44,742 nt of DNA from assembly GCA_031426355.1 (NCBI GenBank), contig JANPLD010000029.1:1-44742 (forward strand), in the 5' to 3' direction. Each line of letters begins with the position of its first letter. Positions within the stretch are counted from its first letter, which is position 1. This stretch comes from JANPLD01 sp031426355 (GTDB taxonomy: Bacteria > Pseudomonadota > Alphaproteobacteria > Rickettsiales > UBA8987). This document shows positions 7,569 to 15,817 of this stretch, one piece after another. Below the pieces are notes generated by a model that was not told the DNA's origin, did no database searches, and saw only the letters and a program-made list of their open reading frames with translations. Position numbers and translations under genes: made by a program.

Positions 7569-8966
7569 ATGGTTGGCAAAAAAAATAAGAAACGGTTCTC
7601 CAAGCGCCACTACGCAGCCTTTACAACGGGAATTATCGTACTTGCCATAGCAGGGCTTGCCTTTTTTTGGCAATCTGTTTCATATCAAGGGTATTCCAGC
7701 CGAAAGATCATAACTCTACTCAAATCAAAAGGTATAAATGTAACTAAACTTGAAGTTGATAAGATAAATAATTCAGGGATCAAACTCTCAAATATTCAGA
7801 TCGGTGAAGAGCAACAATTAAACCTGAAAAACTTGCAGGCCGAATATGATCTCGCCAAACTTGCGAAAGGAAAATTAAAAAGTCTGGAAGCAAAAGATAT
7901 TGAAATTAATATTTATAAGAAAGACGGCAAATTTCTCATTGGTGGATTAGAGAATCTACAAACCACAACTGAACCGGGCACCGAAACCAAAATCCCGACA
8001 GATAATAAGAAACTGAAAAAACTTTTACCAGATGAGATAACAGTAAAAGACATTAATATATCAGCTAAGAATGATGTATTTGAATTATCATTTCCAATGG
8101 ATATCGACTTTAAATTTACTCCAAGTGCTACATTAAATATTGATAGCAAAGGTATGAATTTAAAGGCGAATAAATATAAGTTGTCAACAGGTGATATTAA
8201 TTTAAAAGCTAACTTGATCAATAATAAATGGCAGGGCACAATTGAAATTTCTAAAATCAAAGTTGAAGGAATACCTTATGATCTGCCACTACTTTCTATG
8301 AAGATGGGTTTTACAATATCGGAAGATAATATTATCGCCTCTGCAGTTTTGAACGACAAAAAGAATACTGTTAAACTGGATGCATATCTGGCTTTACCAG
8401 TTGCAAACCCGACCGCAGGAAATATCAATATAAAGCAGGTTCAATTCCCTTATGGCGGCGGGATGATCTCATCAAAATCAGTCAAACTTGCACTTGATAT
8501 GAAATCACCGATATCTGCAAAGATCAATTTAAATAATGTTGATCTATCTGAAACTTTGGAAAAAGTTAGCGAAGGAAAAATAAAAGCTACCGGCAAAATA
8601 AACGGCACCTTCCCTATTATTTATAACCCTGATGGAACTCTTGCTCTGGATAATGGAACCGCAGATGCAGGCAACGTGGGAACCATTTCCGTTTCACCAG
8701 AATTACTACCGGGTAGTAATGCAAGTTTGGAACTGGCGCGCACAATGCTGGAAAATTTTCACTATACTAAATTAAAAATTTCAGTATCATCTGAAGGAGA
8801 AAAATCGGCAGTGAATCTTATGCTAGAGGGCAAAAACCCTGACTCACAGGAAGAACGGCCGATTAAGTTCAATATAAATTTCAGCGGCGATATAATGCCA
8901 TTAATACAGCAGAGTATCATACCGTTCAACGATATCAAAGCATTGTTAAAACAGGACAAAGAATGA
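7569..8966 (+). CDS. ydbH: YdbH-like inner-membrane-anchored AsmA-type protein
   Basis: 465 residues. A basic N-terminus precedes one transmembrane helix (about residues 16-35); the remainder is periplasmic with repeating short beta strands (LSNIQIG, LKSLEAKDIEINIY, IKVEGIPYDLPLLSMKM), as in AsmA-like bridge proteins. The assignment leans on context: the next two genes are ynbE- and ydbL-like, the exact E. coli order. In E. coli YdbH works with TamB and YhdP to move phospholipids to the outer membrane. This copy is about half the E. coli length (~880), so it may be a reduced bridge. Its stop overlaps the ynbE start (ATGA). Confidence 0.75.
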   Translation: MVGKKNKKRFSKRHYAAFTTGIIVLAIAGLAFFWQSVSYQGYSSRKIITLLKSKGINVTKLEVDKINNSGIKLSNIQIGEEQQLNLKNLQAEYDLAKLAKGKLKSLEAKDIEINIYKKDGKFLIGGLENLQTTTEPGTETKIPTDNKKLKKLLPDEITVKDINISAKNDVFELSFPMDIDFKFTPSATLNIDSKGMNLKANKYKLSTGDINLKANLINNKWQGTIEISKIKVEGIPYDLPLLSMKMGFTISEDNIIASAVLNDKKNTVKLDAYLALPVANPTAGNINIKQVQFPYGGGMISSKSVKLALDMKSPISAKINLNNVDLSETLEKVSEGKIKATGKINGTFPIIYNPDGTLALDNGTADAGNVGTISVSPELLPGSNASLELARTMLENFHYTKLKISVSSEGEKSAVNLMLEGKNPDSQEERPIKFNINFSGDIMPLIQQSIIPFNDIKALLKQDKE

Positions 8967-9154
8967 AAAATCTCTCAATTTTATCTGCATTATTATTAGC
9001 ACTCGCCAGCGCGTCTTGCTCACCTACTGTAAAAGTGGAAGCGCCAGACAAGCCAATTGAGATAAATCTTAATGTTAAGATCGAGCATCACATCAAACTT
9101 GAGATCGAGAAAGATGTTAAAAAAGCTATCTCAAGCAATCCAAACATATTCTAA
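8963..9154 (+). CDS. ynbE: YnbE-like lipoprotein
   Basis: 63 residues. A lipoprotein signal (ALLLALASASC) has its lipidation cysteine at residue 19; the mature part is ~45 residues with the characteristic KPIEINLNVKIEHHIKLEIE strands. In E. coli YnbE is an outer-membrane lipoprotein that multimerises by beta-strand stacking and pairs with YdbH to complete the lipid bridge. The start overlaps the ydbH stop, so coupling is likely. The lipobox is imperfect (Ser at -3). Confidence 0.88.
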   Translation: MKNLSILSALLLALASASCSPTVKVEAPDKPIEINLNVKIEHHIKLEIEKDVKKAISSNPNIF

Positions 9155-9168
9155 ACAACAGGTATCAT

Positions 9169-9462
9169 ATGAAAAAATCTAAATTATTTTATTCCCTGCT
9201 CGCCGGAATTTTCGCAGTAACACTTTCAGCACCGGTACTCGCGCTTGACCTGCAACAAGCCCGCGCTCAAGGCATACTTGCCGAGCAACCTAATGGCTAT
9301 ATTAAAGTAGCCGTACCTAGCCCTGAAGCTACTAAACTAGCTAGCGATGTAAACGCTGCCCGCAAAGCCGAATATCAGCGCATCTCTAAAGAGAACGGCC
9401 AACCAATAGACGTAGTTGCAAAAATTGCCGCTGGTGAAATCGCTAAGAAACTTGGTAAATAA
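9169..9462 (+). CDS. ydbL: YdbL-family (DUF1318) periplasmic protein
   Basis: 97 residues. A Sec signal peptide ends near APVLA^L (residue ~25). The mature part reads LDLQQARAQGILAEQPNGYIK and ends with INAR-like and VAKIAAGEIAKKLG segments typical of DUF1318/YdbL. In E. coli YdbL modulates YdbH-YnbE assembly. It is the third gene of the operon, 14 bases after ynbE, and is followed by a strong terminator hairpin. Confidence 0.9.
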   Translation: MKKSKLFYSLLAGIFAVTLSAPVLALDLQQARAQGILAEQPNGYIKVAVPSPEATKLASDVNAARKAEYQRISKENGQPIDVVAKIAAGEIAKKLGK

Positions 9463-9482
9463 CCTTACTTAATTTTACTTGT

Positions 9483-9520
9483 AAGTGATCAAGTAAAACT
9501 TGATCACTTATATATTTTTA
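9483..9520 (+). terminator. Terminator after ydbL
   Basis: A perfect 12-bp inverted repeat, AAGTGATCAAGT/ACTTGATCACTT with loop AAA (9483-9494, 9498-9509), is followed by ATATATTTTT. It ends the ydbH-ynbE-ydbL unit and may also act weakly on the convergent ABC-F gene, whose stop is at 9518. Confidence 0.85.
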
Positions 9521-11380
9521 TCCCTCTAACACCCGCCCTTCCTGTATCTTGAGCCATTCAGCTTCGGCCTTTTCTAGGGACTCGGTGGCAACCTTATATT
9601 TCTCAACAAGTTCGTTCATGTAATCAGGTTTATTGATCGCTTTTTCTGTGGCCATTTCTTTTTCGATCTCTGATGTTCTTCTAGACCAATCTGCCAAATT
9701 CTTTTCAGCTTTTTCTGCCAAAGGATCTGTTTTCTGTTTATTCGATTTCTTACTTTTCTTTTCGTGCTTGTTCTTGTTCTCAACCTTCTCTTTTTTAGCA
9801 GAAGACCTCTCGCGGCGGCGCTGCTCTACAACAAGTGTTTTGTAATCTTCAAGGTCACCCGCGAAGTTAGTTACCGCGGCATCTTTAACAAGCCATAACT
9901 GGTCAACTACTGATTCAAGCAAATGCGGATCATGGCTCACTAGTATCACGCAGCCTTCATAATTATTAAGCGCCTGAATGAGCGCAGCACGCGCATCAAT
10001 ATCCAAGTGGTTGGTCGGCTCATCAAGTAGCATTATATGTGGCGCGTTATAACTCATCATACAGAATAGCAGACGGGCTTTCTCACCTCCTGAAAGTTCG
10101 TCAATCTTAGTGTCAGCCTTGCCTTTATCAAAACCGAATTTGCCAAGCATCGCCCTTATCTTATGCTCTTCAACATTAGGGATAGCCTCGCGCATCGTTT
10201 GGTAAGGAGTAAGCTCAACATTCATTTCCTCAGACTGATGCTGCGCGAAATATCCAACGCGGAGCTTGCCATCTATATCAACTTCACCAGCTAACTCCTT
10301 TAAAGTACCGGAAAGTAGTTTGATGAAAGTCGATTTACCATTACCGTTCGCGCCAAGTAGGCCGATACGGTCATTCATATCAATACGGAGATCAACTTTT
10401 TTAAGCACTGGCTTGCCCGGGGCATAACCAATATCAACATTTCTCAAATTAATGATTGGCGAGCCAATATCTTCAGGCTGCGGAAATATGAACTTGGTTG
10501 AACGCTCTGCAATTATCGCATCCACCATATCCATTTTCTCGATCATCTTTAATCGGCTTTGTGCCTGACTTGCCTTACTTGCCTTAGCACCGAACCTTTT
10601 AACAAAGTCCATCATTCTAGTCTTGTGAGCCTGCTGCTTTTCAAATAAAGCTTGCTGGTTCAGTAATTTTTGTGACCGGCGAATCTCGAACTGGTCATAG
10701 CTGCCAGTATACATCTCCAGTTTTTGTTGGTCTAGATGGGCGATGTGCGTAACGGTTTTATTAAGGATTTCCCTGTCATGGCTTATGATAATGAACGTGC
10801 CTTTATATTGCATCAGGTAATTCTCAAGCCAGATTATCGCTTCAAAATCCAAGTGGTTTGTAGGCTCATCAAGCAGCAACAACTCAGGCTGGCAGAATAA
10901 CGCGCCAGCTAGCGCGACACGCATCCTCCAACCACCGGAGAAACTGCTTATCGGACTTTTCTGTGCTTCTTCATTAAACCCAAGACCTGCTAAAATACTT
11001 GCTGCGCGCGCTTCCGCGTCATAAGCTCCGATATCAGCCAATTCAGCATAAATATCAGCTATACGCTGCGGGTCTTCCGCAGTTTCAGCTTCCGCAAATA
11101 AACCGGAAAGGTAAGTATCTGACGCGATAACTATATCAATAAGCGTTGTATCATCATCGGGAAGATCCTGACGTATGATCCCCACTTTTGTTTTTGGAAC
11201 GATAGCGATCTCACCGCCATCAGCATCAATTGAACCCATGATCAGGTTAAAAAGGGTCGACTTACCCGCACCATTTGGCCCTACAAGACCAACGCGGTAA
11301 CCGGCATTTACTAATAATGAGGCACCTTCAAGTAAGGTTCTGCCGCCGATTCTGTAGGTAATATTCTTTAATGCTAACAC
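9518..11380 (-). CDS. ABC-F family ATPase (YheS/Uup-type)
   Basis: 620 residues with two ABC ATPase domains and no membrane segments. The first domain has Walker A GPNGAGKST (residues 34-42), signature FSGGWRMRVALA and Walker B ELLLLDEPTNHLDF; the second has GANGNGKST, LSGGEKARLLF and IMLLDEPTNHLDI. Between them is the helical ABC-F linker (about 235-300). A charged, Lys-rich C-terminal part (~520-620) ends in a coiled coil. ABC-F proteins act on the ribosome (EttA, YheS, antibiotic protection factors) or on DNA branch structures (Uup). The linker and C-terminal arm fit the YheS/Uup branch; the subgroup is uncertain. It is transcribed alone. Confidence 0.92.
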   Translation of the reverse strand: MLALKNITYRIGGRTLLEGASLLVNAGYRVGLVGPNGAGKSTLFNLIMGSIDADGGEIAIVPKTKVGIIRQDLPDDDTTLIDIVIASDTYLSGLFAEAETAEDPQRIADIYAELADIGAYDAEARAASILAGLGFNEEAQKSPISSFSGGWRMRVALAGALFCQPELLLLDEPTNHLDFEAIIWLENYLMQYKGTFIIISHDREILNKTVTHIAHLDQQKLEMYTGSYDQFEIRRSQKLLNQQALFEKQQAHKTRMMDFVKRFGAKASKASQAQSRLKMIEKMDMVDAIIAERSTKFIFPQPEDIGSPIINLRNVDIGYAPGKPVLKKVDLRIDMNDRIGLLGANGNGKSTFIKLLSGTLKELAGEVDIDGKLRVGYFAQHQSEEMNVELTPYQTMREAIPNVEEHKIRAMLGKFGFDKGKADTKIDELSGGEKARLLFCMMSYNAPHIMLLDEPTNHLDIDARAALIQALNNYEGCVILVSHDPHLLESVVDQLWLVKDAAVTNFAGDLEDYKTLVVEQRRRERSSAKKEKVENKNKHEKKSKKSNKQKTDPLAEKAEKNLADWSRRTSEIEKEMATEKAINKPDYMNELVEKYKVATESLEKAEAEWLKIQEGRVLEG

Positions 11381-11534
11381 GTTCTATGTAATTCCTTGTT
11401 TAAGCCCGGAATCTGCACATTTCCTTAATAAATACAAGCAAAACTATGGTTTTTTTATAAAATAAATCACCACAATAATGGGATTATTAGTACAGGATGA
11501 ATAAATTTTAAATTTATAACATATAGGAGACTCT

Positions 11535-11816
11535 ATGGCACAAGGTAGTAAAAAATCTTACACTGATAAACAAAAACGCAAAGCGGAACATATTGAAGAA
11601 GGCTATAAGGAAAAAGGCACTTCCAGCAAAAAATCAGAAAGGATTGTTTGGGCAACTGTTAATAAGGAAGATGGCGGCGGAAAAAAATCCGGCACTTCAA
11701 AGAAAAGTAAAACTGCAAATAAAGCCACAAAGGCAAAGACCACAAAATCTAAAACAAAGAAAACTTCAACTAAAGCAAAAACTACACTGAAATCTAAAAC
11801 TAAAAGAAAAAAATAG
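11535..11816 (+). CDS. Small lysine-rich protein ('plasmid stabilization protein' family)
   Basis: 93 residues. The N-terminal half, YTDKQKRKAEHIEEGYKEKG followed by WATVNKEDGGGKKSG, is the conserved core of small alphaproteobacterial proteins often labelled plasmid stabilization protein; that label is historical and the function is unproven. The C-terminal half is a Lys/Thr/Ser/Ala repeat (KTTKSKTKKTSTKAK and so on), like histone H1-type or nucleic-acid-binding tails. A good ribosome binding site (AGGAGA) fixes the start. It converges on the radical SAM gene and borders the repair region. Confidence 0.85.
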   Translation: MAQGSKKSYTDKQKRKAEHIEEGYKEKGTSSKKSERIVWATVNKEDGGGKKSGTSKKSKTANKATKAKTTKSKTKKTSTKAKTTLKSKTKRKK

Positions 11817-11820
11817 AATA

Positions 11821-12903
11821 TTAAAAACTGAATTGTAACTGCGTTTTATTTTCAACGCGGCGGAAGGAATTAGTTGAAAGTTCAGTTTTCTTGGTTAAAC
11901 CAAAGCGTTTTCTAGAAAGGTCGAATATCTGCTCAATCTGGTCTGCATAAAAACCTTCTCCTCTCATACGCGTACCAAAACGCGCATCATTAAGTTTTCC
12001 GCCGCGAACTTCTTTTATCCTATTTATGACTTTATTTACCCTGTCAGGATAATGCTTGGCAAGCCATGTCTGGAAGATATCTTTCACGGCATGCGGAAGA
12101 CGCATCATGGTATAACCGGCGCTACATGCGCCGGCGGAGGAGGCATTTTCTAAAATGGATGGTATCTCCTGCTCTGTTAAGCCTGGAAGCACCGGGCCTA
12201 TCATAACATTTACAGGAATACCCGCTTTCGATAAGGTCTCAACCGCGCGCAAGCGAAGATGCGGCGCTGAAGCACGAGGCTCCATATTGCGGGAAAGCTT
12301 ACCTTCAAGCGTAGTGATCGATATATTAACTATTGCGGCATTGTATGATGCCATTTCTTTCAGAATTTCAAGGTCACGCGTGACAAGATGGTTTTTAGTT
12401 ATGATGGCAACAGGATTGCGAAAATCCCTCAATACTTCCAGACACCCAAGCGTGATCTTCATTGTGCTCTCCAGAGGTTGATATGGATCAGTAACGCCGC
12501 TCATCGTTATCACTTTAGGCTTCCATGATCTGCTGAGCAGTTTATCACGAAGTAGAGCGGGCGCGTCAGGCTTGGCAAATATTTTCGTTTCAAAATCAAT
12601 ACCGGCTGAAAGCCCAAAATATTCATGGCCCGGGCGGGCATAACAATAAATACAACCATGCTCACAACCGCGATATGGATTGACCGAAGCTTCAATACAG
12701 TTATCAGGACTATCATTGGTCGCAATGATAGCTTTGCTGGAATCAAGATAGACGGAAGTTTTTACCTGCTGCTCATGCAAAGCATCTTCATCAGGAAAAT
12801 CATCATCTATCTCAGGCACGATGCTTAGTTTCTCAAACCTCCCAGTAGGATTATCAAGAGAACCACGGCCGCGCGCCAAAGGTTTATAAACGGATGAAGA
12901 CAT
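11821..12903 (-). CDS. Radical SAM protein, PA0069/SplB-like family
   Basis: 360 residues. The radical SAM cluster CX3CX2C is present as RGCEHGCIYCYARPGHEY (Cys80, Cys84, Cys87), which would bind a 4Fe-4S cluster and S-adenosylmethionine. Further family landmarks are SGVTDPYQPLE, ITKNHLVTRDLEIL and MIGPVLPGLT. This family (PA0069, Rv2578c) is related to spore photoproduct lyase, but its substrate is not established. It may belong with the neighbouring repair genes. The ATG lies 4 bases after the end of the gene for the 83-residue protein, so the two are probably co-transcribed. Confidence 0.92.
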   Translation of the reverse strand: MSSSVYKPLARGRGSLDNPTGRFEKLSIVPEIDDDFPDEDALHEQQVKTSVYLDSSKAIIATNDSPDNCIEASVNPYRGCEHGCIYCYARPGHEYFGLSAGIDFETKIFAKPDAPALLRDKLLSRSWKPKVITMSGVTDPYQPLESTMKITLGCLEVLRDFRNPVAIITKNHLVTRDLEILKEMASYNAAIVNISITTLEGKLSRNMEPRASAPHLRLRAVETLSKAGIPVNVMIGPVLPGLTEQEIPSILENASSAGACSAGYTMMRLPHAVKDIFQTWLAKHYPDRVNKVINRIKEVRGGKLNDARFGTRMRGEGFYADQIEQIFDLSRKRFGLTKKTELSTNSFRRVENKTQLQFSF

Positions 12904-12907
12904 TCGG

Positions 12908-13159
12908 TTACCATGCGGTTTTCATCTTATTAAAAGGGAAAACATTATTAATGGTAAAATCCCATTTCAGTTTCCACGAACAATCTTTATCCTGAATATA
13001 AGCATGAGCATCATGCCCCTTCTCTATATTATCTTTCATTGCAGTAAGGGCTGCCATGATGGCTTGGTTTTTATCTTTGAACTCACAGCATATTTTGTCA
13101 TTAAGCCTAACATACCATTTTCCGCGGGCTGGACTTATATTATAAATGATTTTTGTCAT
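12908..13159 (-). CDS. Small DUF2188-like protein
   Basis: 83 residues. The pattern ISPARGKWYVRLND...FKDKNQAIMAALTAMKDN...AHAYIQDKDCSWK resembles DUF2188-type small proteins (a strand, a helix after an 'A' segment, then a strand), but similarity is judged by eye only. There is no signal peptide. It is the first gene of a two-gene unit with the radical SAM gene, and is divergent from the LexA-like repressor across a ~120-bp promoter region. Confidence 0.65.
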   Translation of the reverse strand: MTKIIYNISPARGKWYVRLNDKICCEFKDKNQAIMAALTAMKDNIEKGHDAHAYIQDKDCSWKLKWDFTINNVFPFNKMKTAW

Positions 13160-13188
13160 ACTGCCTCTTTTTGGTTATGAGGATTATA

Positions 13189-13206
13189 TAGAACAAAAAC
13201 TAGAAC
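13189..13206. promoter_or_regulatory. Direct repeat in divergent promoter, possible repressor site
   Basis: TAGAAC-N6-TAGAAC lies between the divergent 83-residue gene and the LexA-like gene. Alphaproteobacterial LexA sites are direct repeats GTTC-N7-GTTC (GAAC-N7-GAAC on the other strand); here GAAC repeats with 8 bases, so it is one base off. It is a candidate autoregulatory operator only. Confidence 0.35.
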
Positions 13207-13279
13207 ATGTCAATTTGTTTTGATTTATTATTTTTCATATGTTATAAAATTTTATTACTGTAACAAAATAATTTATCGC

Positions 13280-13882
13280 ATGGCAAAATCCCTTCATCCT
13301 TTACAGCAGAAATTATTGAAACTTCTTGGCGACAATATGGATGACCCGCTTACCGTGAGAGAGCTGCAGGAAAAGCTGGGAGTTTCCTCAACCAGCGTTA
13401 TCGCGCACCATATCCAGCAGCTTGAGAAAAAAGGCTATATGAAGCGCAACCCTTATAACTCTAAAGATTATCAGGTAATGGATGGGCCGGAAAACAAGAT
13501 AGCCCACCTAAACCTTTATGGCCTTGCATCATGCGGCCCTTCAGGCTCACTTTTGGATGGCGACCCGATAGACAGAATACCAATATCATCACAGCTGATA
13601 AGCTTCCCTGCCAGTGAAGCATTCATGGTAAAGGCAAAAGGCAAATCCATGGAACCTAAGATATATGACGGTGACTTAGTTATCGCCCGCAAAACCTCTT
13701 CGCCTGAGAACGGTAAAGTTTATGTTCTGGTTCATGATGGTGAGGCACTTATAAAACGTGTACAGATCGACGGAAAAAACAAGATATTGCATTCTTTCAA
13801 TTCTGAATTCCAGCCTTTCATCTCCTCCAAAGATCTTAGGATTGAAGGAGAGGTAAAGGGATTATTTTCTAGAAAGATCTAA
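13280..13882 (+). CDS. LexA-like repressor (winged helix plus S24 peptidase)
   Basis: I choose the ATG at 13280 (200 residues); an upstream ATG at 13220 would add a hydrophobic stretch not seen in LexA. Residues 1-65 are a LexA-type winged helix (LTVRELQEKLGVSSTSVIAH, QLEKKGYMKR). Residues ~75-200 are an S24 peptidase: cleavage site Cys85-Gly86, catalytic Ser123 (GKSMEPKIYDGD) and Lys159 (EALIKRV). Canonical LexA is cut at Ala-Gly; Cys-Gly is as in UmuD. It should be a self-cleaving repressor responding to RecA filaments. It may be the cell's LexA or a second paralogue. Confidence 0.85.
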   Translation: MAKSLHPLQQKLLKLLGDNMDDPLTVRELQEKLGVSSTSVIAHHIQQLEKKGYMKRNPYNSKDYQVMDGPENKIAHLNLYGLASCGPSGSLLDGDPIDRIPISSQLISFPASEAFMVKAKGKSMEPKIYDGDLVIARKTSSPENGKVYVLVHDGEALIKRVQIDGKNKILHSFNSEFQPFISSKDLRIEGEVKGLFSRKI

Positions 13883-13990
13883 TTTCTGATCAAAGTAATT
13901 AACTTTAAGAATAAGGTAAAGGCGGTATGCAAAGATTAATAATATCATAAAAATCTATATTTAGAAAATTGTTAAAAGTTACCCGTTTAG

Positions 13991-14037
13991 TGTCATATCG
14001 AACAAAGTGAGATATCTCGCTTACACTTGATATGACT
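13991..14037. repeat. Dispersed palindromic repeat, copy 1
   Basis: Outer arms GTCATATC (13992-13999) and GATATGAC (14029-14036) enclose a near-palindrome AAGTGAGATATCTCGCTT. 35 bases of it (13991-14025) recur in inverted orientation at 23756-23790 with one difference. It lies between the LexA-like gene and the DUF4142 gene. Confidence 0.8.
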
Positions 14038-14053
14038 CAAAAAATGTACTAGT

Positions 14054-14557
14054 TTACTCAAGCTCACCAAGACCAAGAACATGTTGCTTATGGGCTTTTA
14101 AAGTGGGAAGGGTTTTTGCAGCAAATTCACGCACAGCTTCATTATCACCTGCTGATGCATAATTACTGAACATATCCACGGCTTTCATATGGCCTTCTTT
14201 TTGAAGCTTTATGTAAACATCATTAAAATCTTTACCGTTCAACTTGCTAAGGTTATCAAATTTATCCTGATGCTCTTTATCAAATTTAGTAGCAATATCA
14301 GAATCTAGGTTGAGAGCGATTGCGGTATTTTTAAGTTCCTGTGAAGCTTTAGTATGGTCAGTTATCATCTGCTCCGCAAATTCCCTAACAGCGCTATCCT
14401 GTGATTTTTGTAAGGCAAGTTGACTGGTTTCAATCTCAAACTTATTAGACATTGAAGCTTTGCCGATAAAATTCTTTGTAGTTTCAACATCACTTGCAAA
14501 AGCAACAATGCTTGTGGAAATCACCATTAGGAATAATGCGAATTTAATCTCTTTCAT
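14054..14557 (-). CDS. DUF4142-family periplasmic protein
   Basis: 167 residues. A signal peptide (KFALFLMVISTSIVAFA, cleavage near residue 21) precedes an all-helical domain with paired histidines: SQLALQKSQDSAVREFAEQM, DHTKASQELK, GHMKAVDMF and a closing TLKAHKQHV. This is the DUF4142 pattern, a ferritin/four-helix-like fold of unknown function common in proteobacterial envelopes and often linked to stress. It is transcribed alone. Confidence 0.9.
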   Translation of the reverse strand: MKEIKFALFLMVISTSIVAFASDVETTKNFIGKASMSNKFEIETSQLALQKSQDSAVREFAEQMITDHTKASQELKNTAIALNLDSDIATKFDKEHQDKFDNLSKLNGKDFNDVYIKLQKEGHMKAVDMFSNYASAGDNEAVREFAAKTLPTLKAHKQHVLGLGELE

Positions 14558-14667
14558 AAGTACCTCTGTTTATTTTATGGAAATTGACGTTACAAAACAA
14601 AAGTACTTTTTAACTGATAAGGATTCTATACGTTGAATAAGTAGTTAAATAAATATTGCCTAAATAC

Positions 14668-14687
14668 AAAAGCTTATTTAAGCTTTT
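14668..14687 (-). terminator. Hairpin at the end of the AI-2E-family gene
   Basis: A 9-bp inverted repeat, AAAAGCTTA/TAAGCTTTT, overlaps the stop codon of the minus-strand gene. On that strand it runs into a short T-rich tail, so it is a plausible but modest terminator. Confidence 0.5.
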
Positions 14688-15718
14688 TTTACTTCACCAG
14701 GAATTCTCGTACGTTCATGTAGCGTATCGCGAATGTAAACTTTTTTCACTATCACGAAAAGCAAAACAGCAAGCGGTTCACCGAATAAAACACCCATTGG
14801 TCCTAGCAATGCAGCAAAAGCTATCAGAGCAAAAATTGTAAGTGCCGAAGGTAATGTTACTATCTTCTGTTGAATGATAGGCATCACTATGTTTCCCTGC
14901 ACCTGCTGAACAACGATATAAACTATTAGAGTATAGAGAACCATTTCCGGCCCATCATTTATTGCCAGAAGTAACGCGGGAATAGCTGCTATCAGCGTAC
15001 CAATATAAGGTATGAATTCACCAAGCCCCGCAAGAAGCCCAAGTGCAATTGCAGAAGGGAAACCTATAAGCATTAACCCACTTGTAACAAAAACTGCAAT
15101 GAATACCATGCACAGCAATTTTTCAAGGAGCCAAAGTTTGAGAGCTTTAGTACAGCAATCCATAGCCTCAACAACTGGTGCGCGGCTTTTATCAGGTATC
15201 ATTTTCAAAAAACCCCTTTTATAAAGATGTGGCTGCGCAGCAATATATATACCCGTCACTATCATCAGTATAAGACTGGTTATACCGTTCAGCAGCATAC
15301 CTGCCACATTTGAAAAAGTAGCTATTATGCCCCTGTCAGGTTTGATATCTTGTATCTGATTCACAAGCTTCTTACCTACTTCATGGCTACTTAATTTATC
15401 TTTGAAGGAATCCCACGCTTCCGGGATCTTCTGGGTGAGGTCGTCCACCTGTCCGCTTACGGTTACATTAATTATCAGCGCCGCAAACCCGACGACAAAG
15501 GTGATCAGCATAATGGCCGAGAACAAAGACCATTTGTCAGAAAATTTAGTATATCGCTTTATATAATCTGCAATAGAATGCAGCATTATAGCTATTAATA
15601 TCGCGCCAAATACTAGCATCAGCATATCCGCCAGCAAGTATATCAGTAACATTGCCAGACCAATACCCACAATAATAAGTACGCGGCGAACAAATAGCTT
15701 TTCGTCTCTCTTAAACAT
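14678..15718 (-). CDS. AI-2E family transporter / PerM-like permease
   Basis: 346 residues. About eight membrane segments in the arrangement of the UPF0118/AI-2E exporter family: an N-terminal pair, a soluble part (VDDLTQKIPEAWDSFKDKL), and the conserved second half with GFPSAIALGLLAGLGEFIPYIG, QGNIVMPIIQQKIVTLPSAL and ALLGPMGVLFGEPLAVLLF. Members export autoinducer-2 or act as Na+/H+ antiporters or general permeases; the substrate cannot be told from sequence. It is followed by a hairpin and transcribed alone. Confidence 0.92.
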   Translation of the reverse strand: MFKRDEKLFVRRVLIIVGIGLAMLLIYLLADMLMLVFGAILIAIMLHSIADYIKRYTKFSDKWSLFSAIMLITFVVGFAALIINVTVSGQVDDLTQKIPEAWDSFKDKLSSHEVGKKLVNQIQDIKPDRGIIATFSNVAGMLLNGITSLILMIVTGIYIAAQPHLYKRGFLKMIPDKSRAPVVEAMDCCTKALKLWLLEKLLCMVFIAVFVTSGLMLIGFPSAIALGLLAGLGEFIPYIGTLIAAIPALLLAINDGPEMVLYTLIVYIVVQQVQGNIVMPIIQQKIVTLPSALTIFALIAFAALLGPMGVLFGEPLAVLLFVIVKKVYIRDTLHERTRIPGEVKKA

Positions 15719-15768
15719 TTTTGATTTCCCTTTAATAGCGGATTCCGCTGATTGTGATTAATTAAAGC

Positions 15769-15790
15769 ATGGGAAATATAAATTTCCCAT
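15769..15790 (-). terminator. Hairpin after the Ku-LigD-glycosylase operon
   Basis: ATGGGAAAT/ATTTCCCAT, 9 bp perfect with a 4-base loop, lies ~28 bases beyond the glycosylase stop on the minus strand. There is no strong T run, so termination is likely but not certain. Confidence 0.5.
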
Positions 15791-15817
15791 AATGAGATGG
15801 TTTAAAATCAGTCAAAA

